Origin: IDS-8 sp964491485
GTDB taxonomy: Bacteria; Pseudomonadota; Gammaproteobacteria; Steroidobacterales; Woeseiaceae
Assembly (NCBI GenBank): GCA_964491485.1
Contig: CAZBGV010000007.1
Coordinates: 1-63,155, forward strand
DNA: 63,155 bases
Direction: 5' to 3'
This document shows, piece after piece, positions 24,801-31,275 of the stretch. Position 1 is the stretch's first letter, and every line of letters starts with the position of its first letter. The notes under the pieces are model-generated. The model saw only the letters and a program-made list of their open reading frames with translations, made no database searches and was not told where the DNA came from. The position numbers and the translations under genes are program-made.

Positions 24801-26818
24801 GGAGCGTTGATCGCGATGCCGTCGACCAGCGGCAACCCGCCGCTGGCGGAATCGGCGACGGCGACTCCGTTCAGGGTCGTGCTGCCGGCGACGTAGGCCG
24901 TGAGGGCGGGCAGCGCATCGACGAGCTCGACGCCGGTCGCGTTGTCCGTGCCCGTGTTCTGCACGGTGATCGTGTAGCGCAACGTGTCGCCGGCGAGCAG
25001 AACGGTCGGATTGGCGCCCAGGTAGCTCGAGATCTTCTCGACGCGGAACGCCGGCGCCGCGGCGATCCGGACCTGGGTGGGATCCTCGTCGCCGGCGACG
25101 TTCGGGTCGGCCGCGCCATTGACGTTCGGGTCGTCGCTGATCGCCAGCGTGACGCCGCCGTTCGACAGGCTGGACTGGTTGTACACGATGCGCTCGTTCG
25201 CGAGGGCCGGCGCGAGCTTCACGTCGAACTCGACCAGCAGCGTGTCGCCGAGCCCGCCGATCTCCAGGCCCCTGAGATCGAGCAGGCCGGTGCCCGCGGC
25301 GCCGCCCGCCGGGTCCGTGCTGCTCGTATCCGCACCGCCCGGCACGGTGACGAGATTGAGGGTGCCGGCGGCGAAAGCCGGCGTGTTGCTCATCGCGAGA
25401 TTCAACGCATCGAGCTCGTCCACGATCGCGAAATCGCCGATCGCCACGTCGCTCAGGTTCTCGACGCGCAGCGTATAACGTAGCGTGTCGCCGGGCGTTG
25501 CGACCGTCGCCGGGGACTCGCCCGTCGTCACGTTCGCGACCGACTTCTCGAAGCGCAGCAGCGGCAGGTTGACCGCGACGGTGTGCGCGTCCTCGTGGTC
25601 CCCGATGCCGACCGTGCCGTCGGTCAGCGTGCGCGTGTAGGTGACGCGGCTCGGATTCGCGGCGGTGTCGCTGAACCACTCGATCGCACCCGCCACGTTC
25701 GTCAGCGCGACGCCGTTCCGGGTATTCGGGTCGAGCCGCGTGCGATACTCGATCATCATGCGTTCGCCCACGCCGATCACCGAAGCGGCGCTCAGCGTAT
25801 GCAACCTGAGCTCACACGCGGCGTTGTCGTAGACGAGCGTGTAGTCCGTCCCTTCGACCAGGGGACCTTTCCCCGCCACCGGCGTCACTCCGTCCGCCGC
25901 GAAAACGCGCGCGCTCAGAATTTGCGGCGTGGTGTCGCACATCCCGCCGGGGGGACCGTCGGGCAGTCGATCCACCAGGGTGACGTTGAATGCGTCGGAT
26001 TCGCTCGCGTTCTGTACGTTGATGACGAAGTCGCCCCACTCCCCCAGGCTCATCGTCGCCGGCCCCGACTTCGTCACCGTGAGCCCCGGCGGCAACGTGA
26101 AATCGCCGACCAGCCCCGAGCTGTTCACCGTGCCGCCTTCTCGCGTGATGAATTCGGACACCGGCTCGCCGTTGTTGAGGAAACTCATCGCCAGCGTGTA
26201 ATCCACGCCGTCGACGTTGAAGGTGGTGGGCTCGGCCGAGGCGACGATCGTGACGCGATCCGTACAGCCGTCTCCCGGCGGCGTCGGGTACGGACAAGGG
26301 TCCAGGTTGTTCGGGGTTTCCTCGTGGTTGAACGTGTAGCTGAAGGTCAACGGACCGGTCGGCACGCCGTCGATGGCAAGCACCAGGTGCACGTCGAGCT
26401 GGACCGAAGTCAGGGAAGGTTCGTTGACCTCGAAATTCCGATGTGTGAACGTCCCGAGCGAAAAGAACGGGATCTGCCCGGGCAACGTGAAAGGAGGCGG
26501 GAGCGTTGCGGTGAAGTCGTAACCGCTTTGCGGGGTACCGTTCGTCGTGCCCCAGCTGATGCTCGAGGTGGGATCGCCGTTCGTGATGACGGGATCACCC
26601 GGCTGACTGCCGGGGACGTTGTCCACGGGATCGTGCCAGGTGCCGCTGACGGATACGAAGGTGATCTCGGCCGCTGCCGCGCTCCCGCCCGGGGCCAGGA
26701 CGAGCGACGCGAGAACCAACGCACCCAGGATGAACGACTTGCCTGTGGAACCCTCCCACACAAAGGCGCTGCGCCGGGTTCCGGCCTGCGGTCGAGCGAG
26801 TATGTCGCGGTGGAACAT
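21824..26818 (-). CDS. Giant secreted THxN/DUF11-repeat surface protein with OmpA-like C-terminus
   Basis: A 1664-residue exported protein. ATG 26818 is chosen for its GAGGT site; in-frame ATG 26854 and TTG 26860 are alternatives. A hydrophobic export segment lies at about 28-50. Residues 51-240 form a THxN-type domain containing THRN at 125-128. About six DUF11 repeats follow, near 243, 420, 587, 748, 905 and 1323, each with the GDTLRYTI..N pattern. SdrD B-like modules are near 1046 (GTVWHDADFND) and 1460 (GKVFDDDNRNGYQDGDE, a calcium-type loop). The last 100 residues resemble a degenerate OmpA domain (DPVFEPGSTAIRNQW). The build suggests a long, stalk-like adhesin or matrix fibre. A c-di-GMP riboswitch precedes the gene, in keeping with a sessile-lifestyle protein. 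Confidence 0.88.
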   Translation of the reverse strand: MFHRDILARPQAGTRRSAFVWEGSTGKSFILGALVLASLVLAPGGSAAAAEITFVSVSGTWHDPVDNVPGSQPGDPVITNGDPTSSISWGTTNGTPQSGYDFTATLPPPFTLPGQIPFFSLGTFTHRNFEVNEPSLTSVQLDVHLVLAIDGVPTGPLTFSYTFNHEETPNNLDPCPYPTPPGDGCTDRVTIVASAEPTTFNVDGVDYTLAMSFLNNGEPVSEFITREGGTVNSSGLVGDFTLPPGLTVTKSGPATMSLGEWGDFVINVQNASESDAFNVTLVDRLPDGPPGGMCDTTPQILSARVFAADGVTPVAGKGPLVEGTDYTLVYDNAACELRLHTLSAASVIGVGERMMIEYRTRLDPNTRNGVALTNVAGAIEWFSDTAANPSRVTYTRTLTDGTVGIGDHEDAHTVAVNLPLLRFEKSVANVTTGESPATVATPGDTLRYTLRVENLSDVAIGDFAIVDELDALNLAMSNTPAFAAGTLNLVTVPGGADTSSTDPAGGAAGTGLLDLRGLEIGGLGDTLLVEFDVKLAPALANERIVYNQSSLSNGGVTLAISDDPNVNGAADPNVAGDEDPTQVRIAAAPAFRVEKISSYLGANPTVLLAGDTLRYTITVQNTGTDNATGVELVDALPALTAYVAGSTTLNGVAVADSASGGLPLVDGIAINAPQDTTPGVMNAGVADNVATITFDVVVDPDVPDGTIISNQAMLSAVDFGIADQPSDDPRTPVPNDPTRDIVGNLPILFAPKSAALQVDLGSPGIVDPGDVLRYTIAIYNNGTIPATAVRLVDLVPENTTYVADTLTLNGLPAGAPDGGVFPLVAGIDVSSTDLTPPLPGADAGVLSPGEAAIVQYDLQVNADTPTGTLIRNQATVYSTELANLLTDGDGNPATGPEPTVVVVGDAQQLTITKAVAVVDGGPALAGATLEYTVTATNVSTLPALYTVITDNLDETNPGYLAYVDQSATLNGLTAGVSFAGTTLTADYGAAYGPLMPGATAVLRFRAVINPDLANGTRITNTGHVTWNDPPQTAYASVAIDVGAIPGFGMLSGTVWHDADFNDTPGEAERLLEGWSVELLMNGEPVRSVQTDAEGKFLLANVTPNYLTDNVYALRFSAPGAGARTAALGYTDSDFTNGLQRIDEIVVTPGSNLLALNLPIDPDGVVYDALARAPVSGATLTLLQGGVPVPEACFDDPRQQGQVTLAEGWYKFVLNFSDPGCPGGVGYVIRVAPPGAGYIDGASEMIPPASDAATPPFDVPACPGSVDDAVPGTPEHCEVQAQALAPGAAVPGRSDGTKYHLHLRLDGSGLPGTGEIFNNHIPLDPDLSGVVSVTKTTPLVNVTRGQLVPYVITVSNTYEIPLPDVGIVDLTPAGFRYVAGSARLDGAPVEPAVDGRQLTWSGLTLTASGRNTLKLLLAVGAGVGEGEFVNRAWAASSLTGNALSGEASATVRIVPDPTFDCTDVTGKVFDDDNRNGYQDGDEAGLPGVRLVTARGLAVTTDRYGRFHVTCAIVPHPMRGSNFVLKLDDRTLPAGYRLSTPAVQVQRATRGKALNFDFGASIHRVVNLDLSDPVFEPGSTAIRNQWRPRLDRLLEELRKAPAVLRLSYVADVEDPRLVDRRLAAVKAQVEGAWEALECCYPLVIEPEIYWRLGGPPDVPKPAGPDR

Positions 26819-26886
26819 GCATCGACCTCGATCCACCGGGTTGTGCGAACGCATCGCCAAAGCGGATCGAGCTCGAGCACGAGCCG

Positions 26887-26981
26887 GATTCTTGGCGGTC
26901 CCGCTGTCGTAGGGCAGGCAGGCCCCTTAGACCGGAAACTTTGCGTCGCCACCTTTCGGTGGGTTTGCCTTTGTCTGAATC
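26887..26981 (-). promoter_or_regulatory. Class I c-di-GMP riboswitch (GEMM-I)
   Basis: On the minus strand the hallmarks occur in order. GGCAAACC is at 26969-26962, a GAAA tetraloop closes the P2 hairpin (26957-26954), and GCGACGCAAAG is at 26949-26939. CCGGTCTAAGGGG follows, and a CTACGACAGCGGGACC segment closes the second helix. GATTC and GAATC at the ends can pair as P1. These are the conserved pieces of the cyclic-di-GMP-I aptamer. The element ends about 70 bases before the ATG of the DUF11 gene. That leader is short for a classical terminator, so control could be at translation or by an alternative stem. Confidence 0.9.
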
Positions 26982-26982
26982 G

Positions 26983-26998
26983 AAAGACCTTTGTCTTT
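26983..26998. repeat. Short inverted repeat just upstream of the riboswitch
   Basis: AAAGAC and GTCTTT are perfect 6-base arms around a 4-base loop, immediately 5' of the aptamer on the minus strand. It could be an operator at the promoter of the riboswitch transcript or the first hairpin of its leader. Confidence 0.4.
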
Positions 26999-27021
26999 GA
27001 AAAGCGACTATCTCTCGAACT

Positions 27022-27058
27022 GAAAACCTGAAAAGGTGAACGGGTTCACAGGTTCAGG
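27022..27058 (-). terminator. Terminator of the AgmX/Exb operon
   Basis: On the minus strand CCTGAA pairs with TTCAGG, enclosing GTGAAC/GTTCAC. The outer stem is followed by TTTTC. It lies 35 bases past the AgmX stop and just before the riboswitch, so the DUF11/OmpA pair is probably a separate transcript. Confidence 0.65.
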
Positions 27059-27092
27059 GTAAATTCCCGCGTTATGTTCAGTGCGATCGCCT

Positions 27093-28478
27093 TTACGCGG
27101 CCGGCAGGAAGTCGATCGGGTAGATGATCGTCATCGTCACGATGCCTTCTTTCGCCCCGAAGTCGAAAGCGCGGATACGTTCCAGGACTTGTGAGACGAG
27201 CGTCGGCGCCTCCATGTCGGACGATTCGAGCTCGCACATCGAGACGCTGCCGTCGGGCTCGATGGTGAGCCGGACGACGACCTGGCCGCGCAGGGTCGGA
27301 TCCCGGCGCAGCTCGCGGTTGTAGAGCCGGTACAGCGCGGCCTTGTAGCGATCGAACACGATCTGGATTTCCTCGTCGGTACGTCCGGCCCCGTGCCCGC
27401 CGGCCAGTGGCCGGTCCGCGCCGCCACCCGTTCCGCCGATGGAGCTCGCCACCTGCGTCACGCGCACGCCCGCCATCTGGCCGGCGCCTCCGCCGCCGCC
27501 GAAATCGCGGCTGATGTCCCCGAGGTTGATGCCGCCGCTCGAGCCCGGACCCGCCGTGGTGACCATGGCCCGCTCGGGACGGCCGACGGCCGCCTCGCCC
27601 GCGTTGCTCAACGAAGCCTGCGAGCCGAGGCGCGCGGACGGCGCGCTCGCGGCCAGGCTCGCGAAGCTCTCGCTGAACGCGAGGATGCCCTTGCTGCGCA
27701 CCTGCTCCTTCGGGCTCTCCTGTTGCGCCGCCTGCGGCGCGGGCTCCCCGCTCGCCTCGGGCTCGGGCGGCGTCTCCTCCGCGACCAGCGGCTCCTTTTC
27801 GGGCTCCGGCTCCTCGATGACGGGCTCCGCGACGGCGGGCGCGGGCGCCGGCACGATCTGGCGCTCCTCGATGAGTTGCGCCACGCGCTCGGGGACCTCG
27901 ATCAGCTCTTCGTGCTCGCGTACCGGCAGGACGACGAGCCGGAACACGATGCCGACGAGCAGCGAGACGGAGACCGCGAGCGCCAGCGACCTGCGGAAGC
28001 GGTGGTCCTCTTCGAGGCCGCGCATCCACGGCATGACCTGCTGCCGGTACGGGAGAGTGCTTTCCTCGCGCTCGATGACCCACTCGGCCTTGCGGCTTTC
28101 CTCTTGCTCGAGCGCGTCGATCAGGTCCTCGCCCAGCCAGCCGAGGTTTTCGTTCTCCGCTGCGATCTGCTCGGCGATGCCGCGGCGGCGGTCTTCGATT
28201 TCCGCGAGCTCGGACGCAAAGCGCTCGATGCGCCGGCGGGCGTCGTGCACGAGGCCGGTGTCCGCGTTGCCGGAGTCGCCCCAGAAGAGCGCCGCGGCGC
28301 CGAGCGTTTCCAGCTCTTCGAGTGAGCCGCAGACCTGCTCCAGCAGGGTGTAGCGCTGCCGCTCCGCCGAACGCGCTTCGAGCTCGCCGTCGACGGCGGC
28401 GAGCTCGCGCTCGAGCTCCCCGAGCTTGTCGCGGGCCCGGCCGATGCGTTCGCGCAGTTCCTGCTCTTCCATGGACAT
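27093..28478 (-). CDS. AgmX/PglI-type TonB-like protein
   Basis: A 461-residue inner-membrane protein. The N-terminal 160 residues are cytoplasmic and largely coiled coil (ELRERIGRARDKLGELEREL...). One membrane helix lies near 172-190 (LALAVSVSLLVGIVFRLVVL). A Pro/Glu-rich periplasmic stretch at about 205-260 resembles the TonB spacer. A Gly-rich region follows. The AgmX/PglI C-terminal domain occupies about 370-461 (IQIVFDRYKAALYRLYNRELRRDP, GQVVVRLTIEPDGSV, ending MTIIYPIDFLPA). This domain is known from Myxococcus gliding-motility proteins and related TonB-like couplers. It is the last gene of the ExbB/ExbD operon, 18 bases after the second ExbD. It probably transmits proton-motive energy from ExbBD to an outer-membrane partner. 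Confidence 0.87.
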   Translation of the reverse strand: MSMEEQELRERIGRARDKLGELERELAAVDGELEARSAERQRYTLLEQVCGSLEELETLGAAALFWGDSGNADTGLVHDARRRIERFASELAEIEDRRRGIAEQIAAENENLGWLGEDLIDALEQEESRKAEWVIEREESTLPYRQQVMPWMRGLEEDHRFRRSLALAVSVSLLVGIVFRLVVLPVREHEELIEVPERVAQLIEERQIVPAPAPAVAEPVIEEPEPEKEPLVAEETPPEPEASGEPAPQAAQQESPKEQVRSKGILAFSESFASLAASAPSARLGSQASLSNAGEAAVGRPERAMVTTAGPGSSGGINLGDISRDFGGGGGAGQMAGVRVTQVASSIGGTGGGADRPLAGGHGAGRTDEEIQIVFDRYKAALYRLYNRELRRDPTLRGQVVVRLTIEPDGSVSMCELESSDMEAPTLVSQVLERIRAFDFGAKEGIVTMTIIYPIDFLPAA

Positions 28479-28496
28479 GATCAGGCCCTCGGAGCG

Positions 28497-29000
28497 TCAG
28501 ATCGATTGCACTTTTGACGGCTTCTGGATCACGGCCAGCGACACGTGACCGTAGCCCTGTCCCGTGCAGGCCGACATGATCCGCTTGATCACGGCGAAGG
28601 GGACCTGCTTGTCCGCGAGGATCGTGACTTCCTGGCTGTCGGCGACGGTCCGGGTGGCGGGCCCGATGACGGTCGCGCCGAGCTCGGCGAGTCGATCGGT
28701 GATGGAGGCGATCGACTCGCGGTCGGCTGCGAGGATGTCGGAGACCTTCGCGACCTCTTTCCCCTGCACCAGCACGTTCTCCTCGCTGACGAAGATCACG
28801 ACCGTCTCGCGCGGCTTCGAGTCCACGGTCGATTCCGGCAGCGTGACGGTCTTCGGCGCTTCCATGACTTCCACGGAGCCCGTGTTAACGAGCAGGAAGA
28901 ACACCAGGATCGTGAACACGTCCATCATCGACGTGAGATCCATCTTCCCGATCTTCGCCCGGTTCCTCGACATGCGCTTGATACGGCGTGAGCTCCTCAT
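28497..29000 (-). CDS. exbD: ExbD/TolR-family energy-transducing protein (second copy)
   Basis: A 167-residue ExbD/TolR homologue. A basic cytoplasmic start (MRSSRRIKRMSRNRAKIG) precedes a single membrane helix with MDLTSMMDVFTILVFFLLV. The first Asp of this stretch occupies the family's proton-carrying position. The periplasmic part is about 120 residues and has the usual sheet-helix pattern, ending with the polar tail QKPSKVQSI. It contains an insertion (SITDRLAELGATVIGPATRTV) that makes it somewhat long for the family. Its ATG overlaps the stop of the first ExbD gene (ATGA). Two non-identical ExbD proteins with one ExbB is also the pattern of the AglRQS motor of Myxococcus. Confidence 0.9.
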   Translation of the reverse strand: MRSSRRIKRMSRNRAKIGKMDLTSMMDVFTILVFFLLVNTGSVEVMEAPKTVTLPESTVDSKPRETVVIFVSEENVLVQGKEVAKVSDILAADRESIASITDRLAELGATVIGPATRTVADSQEVTILADKQVPFAVIKRIMSACTGQGYGHVSLAVIQKPSKVQSI

Positions 29001-29488
29001 GGCGCTTCTCCGACGGATATCTGCGTGAACAGCGCAAAAAGCTGGTACTGCTCACCGCTGGAATCGGGCAACTCGACGCTGCGCACGACGTCCATGACCT
29101 GGATGAGGTAGTCGTACGGAATCTGCGGCTCGAGCAGCACGGAGGCCGCCTCGTGACCGGGATGCTCCTGCTTGAGCGCAATCATGTATTCCGAGAGCTT
29201 CGCCAGGTCGTACTCGCCGTCGACTTTCGGTATCGCCGCGATGACCGCCCGGCCGTTGGTGACTTCGAGGCCGGACTCGCGCACGACGACCTCGACCGCG
29301 AACGACGCCGCCTCCGGCGACGAGCCTCCCGAGGTCGTCGGCAGATCGAGCTCGACGATCGAGAGGCGAGAGAAGACCGCCGTGATCAGCAGGAACGGGA
29401 CGAGCACCACCATCAGGTTCAGGAAGGTGGTGACGTCGAGCTCGATGCCGAACTTCGTGCGCCGTTTGTAATGATGCCGTCTGGCCAT
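28997..29488 (-). CDS. exbD: ExbD/TolR-family energy-transducing protein (first copy)
   Basis: A 163-residue ExbD/TolR homologue. The basic start MARRHHYKRRTKFG is followed by a membrane helix, IELDVTTFLNLMVVLVPFLLI, whose Asp occupies the proton-path position of the family. The periplasmic domain contains VVVRESGLEVTNGRAV and ends in ALFTQISVGEAP. It lies 10 bases downstream of the ExbB-type gene and overlaps the second ExbD gene, so the three are made together. It differs clearly from the second copy in sequence, suggesting a heteromeric stator rather than a recent duplication. Confidence 0.9.
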   Translation of the reverse strand: MARRHHYKRRTKFGIELDVTTFLNLMVVLVPFLLITAVFSRLSIVELDLPTTSGGSSPEAASFAVEVVVRESGLEVTNGRAVIAAIPKVDGEYDLAKLSEYMIALKQEHPGHEAASVLLEPQIPYDYLIQVMDVVRSVELPDSSGEQYQLFALFTQISVGEAP

Positions 29489-29498
29489 GGGGTGAGCC

Positions 29499-30158
29499 TC
29501 AGGCCGCGATCTCGAGCTGCCGCTTCGCCCGCTTCGAGAAGACGTTCAGGGTCTTGACGGTGGCCATCTCCAGGCTGTCGACGATGTCGCCGGTCTTGCT
29601 CGTCAGGATCGCGTGCACGATCAGGAGCGGGATGGCGACGATCAGGCCGAACGCCGTGGTGTTCATGGCGACGGAGATGCTGGCGGACAGCAGGTCCGCC
29701 TTCTCGGCGGGGTTCGCGTTCGCGACCGCGGTGAAGGCCTGGATGAGGCCCATGATCGTACCGAGCAGCCCGAGCAGCGTGGCGATGCTCGCCGCCAGGG
29801 CGACATAAGGCGTCCGCTTCTCGAGTCGCGGCACGATTTCCATCATGCTCTCTTCCATCGCGATCTCGATGTCCTCGCGACGCCGCACCGCGCCCTGGAG
29901 CGACAGCCCCATGCTGAGCACCTGCGAGATCGTCGCGTCGTCGCCCTCGGTCAGCTTGCGGGCCCCCTCGAAATCACCTCTCGAGAGCAGGGGCTGCACG
30001 TCTTCCCACACCTTCTGGTTCTTCTTCGTGACCAGCGTGAGCGTCACGTACCGCTCGATGCCGATCGCCAGCCCGAAGGCGAGAACCAGGAGGATCGGGT
30101 ACATGAACACGCCTCCCGACACGAAGAAACCCACGATCGAATAGATGGTGTCCATCAC
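29499..30158 (-). CDS. exbB: ExbB/TolQ/MotA-family proton channel
   Basis: A 219-residue inner-membrane protein with the three-helix ExbB/TolQ layout: an N-terminal helix (residues 5-30, FFVSGGVFMYPILLVLAF), a cytoplasmic domain with RREDIEIAMEESM, then paired helices at about 125-150 and 165-190. Conserved family motifs are visible: LEKRTPYVALAASIATLLGLLGTIMGLI and MNTTAFGLIVAIPLLIVH. It forms the proton-conducting stator with the two ExbD proteins encoded immediately downstream. Residues 1 and 2 are both Met, so the start could be 30158 or 30155. The context (AgmX, large TPR lipoproteins) points to an envelope machine rather than ordinary iron uptake. Confidence 0.92.
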   Translation of the reverse strand: MMDTIYSIVGFFVSGGVFMYPILLVLAFGLAIGIERYVTLTLVTKKNQKVWEDVQPLLSRGDFEGARKLTEGDDATISQVLSMGLSLQGAVRRREDIEIAMEESMMEIVPRLEKRTPYVALAASIATLLGLLGTIMGLIQAFTAVANANPAEKADLLSASISVAMNTTAFGLIVAIPLLIVHAILTSKTGDIVDSLEMATVKTLNVFSKRAKRQLEIAA

Positions 30159-30201
30159 TTTGTCCTCTCTGTCGCAATGTCTCCCCGTCCGCCGCGATGC
30201 G

Positions 30202-30606
30202 TCAGGGGCTTTTCGCCTCGCCCGCGGGCCCGTGTGGCTCCCCCGAGCGCAAGCTGTAGTAGTCGAGCTCCCGCAGGAACACGTCCCGGTCCACCGGGCG
30301 GGCGCGATCGTCCAGCGTGTCCGAAAGATTCAGGTCGGCGCCGAGCTCCGAGGTCTTCCACGGCACGATCACCAGCGCTTTCGGCGCTTCCTCGTTGCCG
30401 AGAATCGACATCCCGGACATCGTTCTCGGCCCTGCCTGCTCTTCCGCTCCCGGCGCGGCTTGCACTGCGCCTTTGTCCGCCGCAGCGGCCGGGGCTTGCT
30501 CCGCCGCGGCGGCCGGCGCCTGTTCCGTCTCGCCCGCCGGCTCGTCGGCGGCGCTCCAGGCGGGAACCGTCAGCAGGGGCAGGCACAGCAGGATTCGTTT
30601 CAGCAT
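30202..30606 (-). CDS. Small periplasmic protein of the Exb operon, function unknown
   Basis: A 134-residue exported protein beginning MLKRILLCLPLLTVPAWSAADE at ATG 30606. The in-frame sequence further upstream lacks signal character. After cleavage comes an Ala/Glu/Pro low-complexity stretch (about 22-55), then a short conserved-looking segment with MSGMSILGNEEAPKALVIVPW and a charged tail. I do not recognise a family. It sits between the TPR lipoprotein gene (8 bases away) and the exbB-type gene (43 bases). It is probably a minor periplasmic component of the same machine; the low-complexity part could span periplasmic distance. Confidence 0.72.
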   Translation of the reverse strand: MLKRILLCLPLLTVPAWSAADEPAGETEQAPAAAAEQAPAAAADKGAVQAAPGAEEQAGPRTMSGMSILGNEEAPKALVIVPWKTSELGADLNLSDTLDDRARPVDRDVFLRELDYYSLRSGEPHGPAGEAKSP

Positions 30607-30614
30607 GGCGGCAC

Positions 30615-31262
30615 CTACGGATGCATCCGGCTGCGGATGTCGGCAAGCCACATTTCAGCTTCCTCGTCGCCCGGCGCCGCTGCGACGTACGCCTGGTAGT
30701 TGTCGAGCGCGCACTGGAGGTCCGCGAGGTACAGGTCGCACAGGACGGCCAGGTTGCGGCGCGCGTAATGGAACCCGGGATAGATCGCGATGGCCGCTTC
30801 GTAGCTCCGCCGCGCCTCGGCGAAATGCCCGAGCTGGCGATAGACGATGCCGAGCTCGTTGAGCGCCGCCGGGTGATCGGGGTTCAGCGCCAGCGCCTTC
30901 TCGAGATGCGCCTTCGCTTTTTCGAGATCGCCCGCCCGCCGCCAGGCGATGCCGAGATCGATCTGCGGCGCGGTCAGCTCCGGCGCGGCCGCGGCGGTTT
31001 GCTCGAGCAGCGCGATGCCTTCCTCGCTGCGGCCCTGCTCCAGCAGGCGCACCGCCTGCTCGTAATCGGCGCGAACGTCGCTGCCGACCCCGGCCTGTTC
31101 CGTGATGACGAAGCCGACTTCCTCCTGGATCTCGATGCGGGCGGGCTTGCGCGCCTCCGGAGCCGCCGCGCAGCCGGCAAGGGCCGCCGTGAGAACGAGC
31201 AGCACGAGCGTGCCCGGCGCGGAACGGGCGGCGGGGGTGACGCAATGGCTGCGGGCGCGCAT
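30615..31262 (-). CDS. TPR lipoprotein of the Exb operon
   Basis: A 215-residue lipoprotein starting at ATG 31262 with GAGGGAG upstream; longer in-frame starts would run through the preceding gene. The signal ends in a lipobox (LAGC), after which the mature chain has about four TPR units (LLEQGRSEEGIALLEQTAAAAP, KAHLEKALALNPDHPAALNELG, YRQLGHFAEARRSYEAAIAIYP). TPRs give protein-protein contact surfaces. It starts 13 bases after the large TPR gene and likely forms part of the periplasmic or outer-membrane ring of the complex. It resembles, in general layout, the TPR lipoproteins of the Myxococcus Glt system, but no orthology is claimed. Confidence 0.85.
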   Translation of the reverse strand: MRARSHCVTPAARSAPGTLVLLVLTAALAGCAAAPEARKPARIEIQEEVGFVITEQAGVGSDVRADYEQAVRLLEQGRSEEGIALLEQTAAAAPELTAPQIDLGIAWRRAGDLEKAKAHLEKALALNPDHPAALNELGIVYRQLGHFAEARRSYEAAIAIYPGFHYARRNLAVLCDLYLADLQCALDNYQAYVAAAPGDEEAEMWLADIRSRMHP

Positions 31263-31275
31263 GTCGTTTTCTCCC

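Noticed and set aside
22136..25483. A 1115-codon open frame on the plus strand opposite the DUF11 gene
   Set aside because: It is the antisense shadow of a high-GC gene. It has Arg/Val/Ala-rich low-complexity translation, no ribosome-binding site and no recognisable domain, whereas the minus strand carries clear DUF11 repeats.
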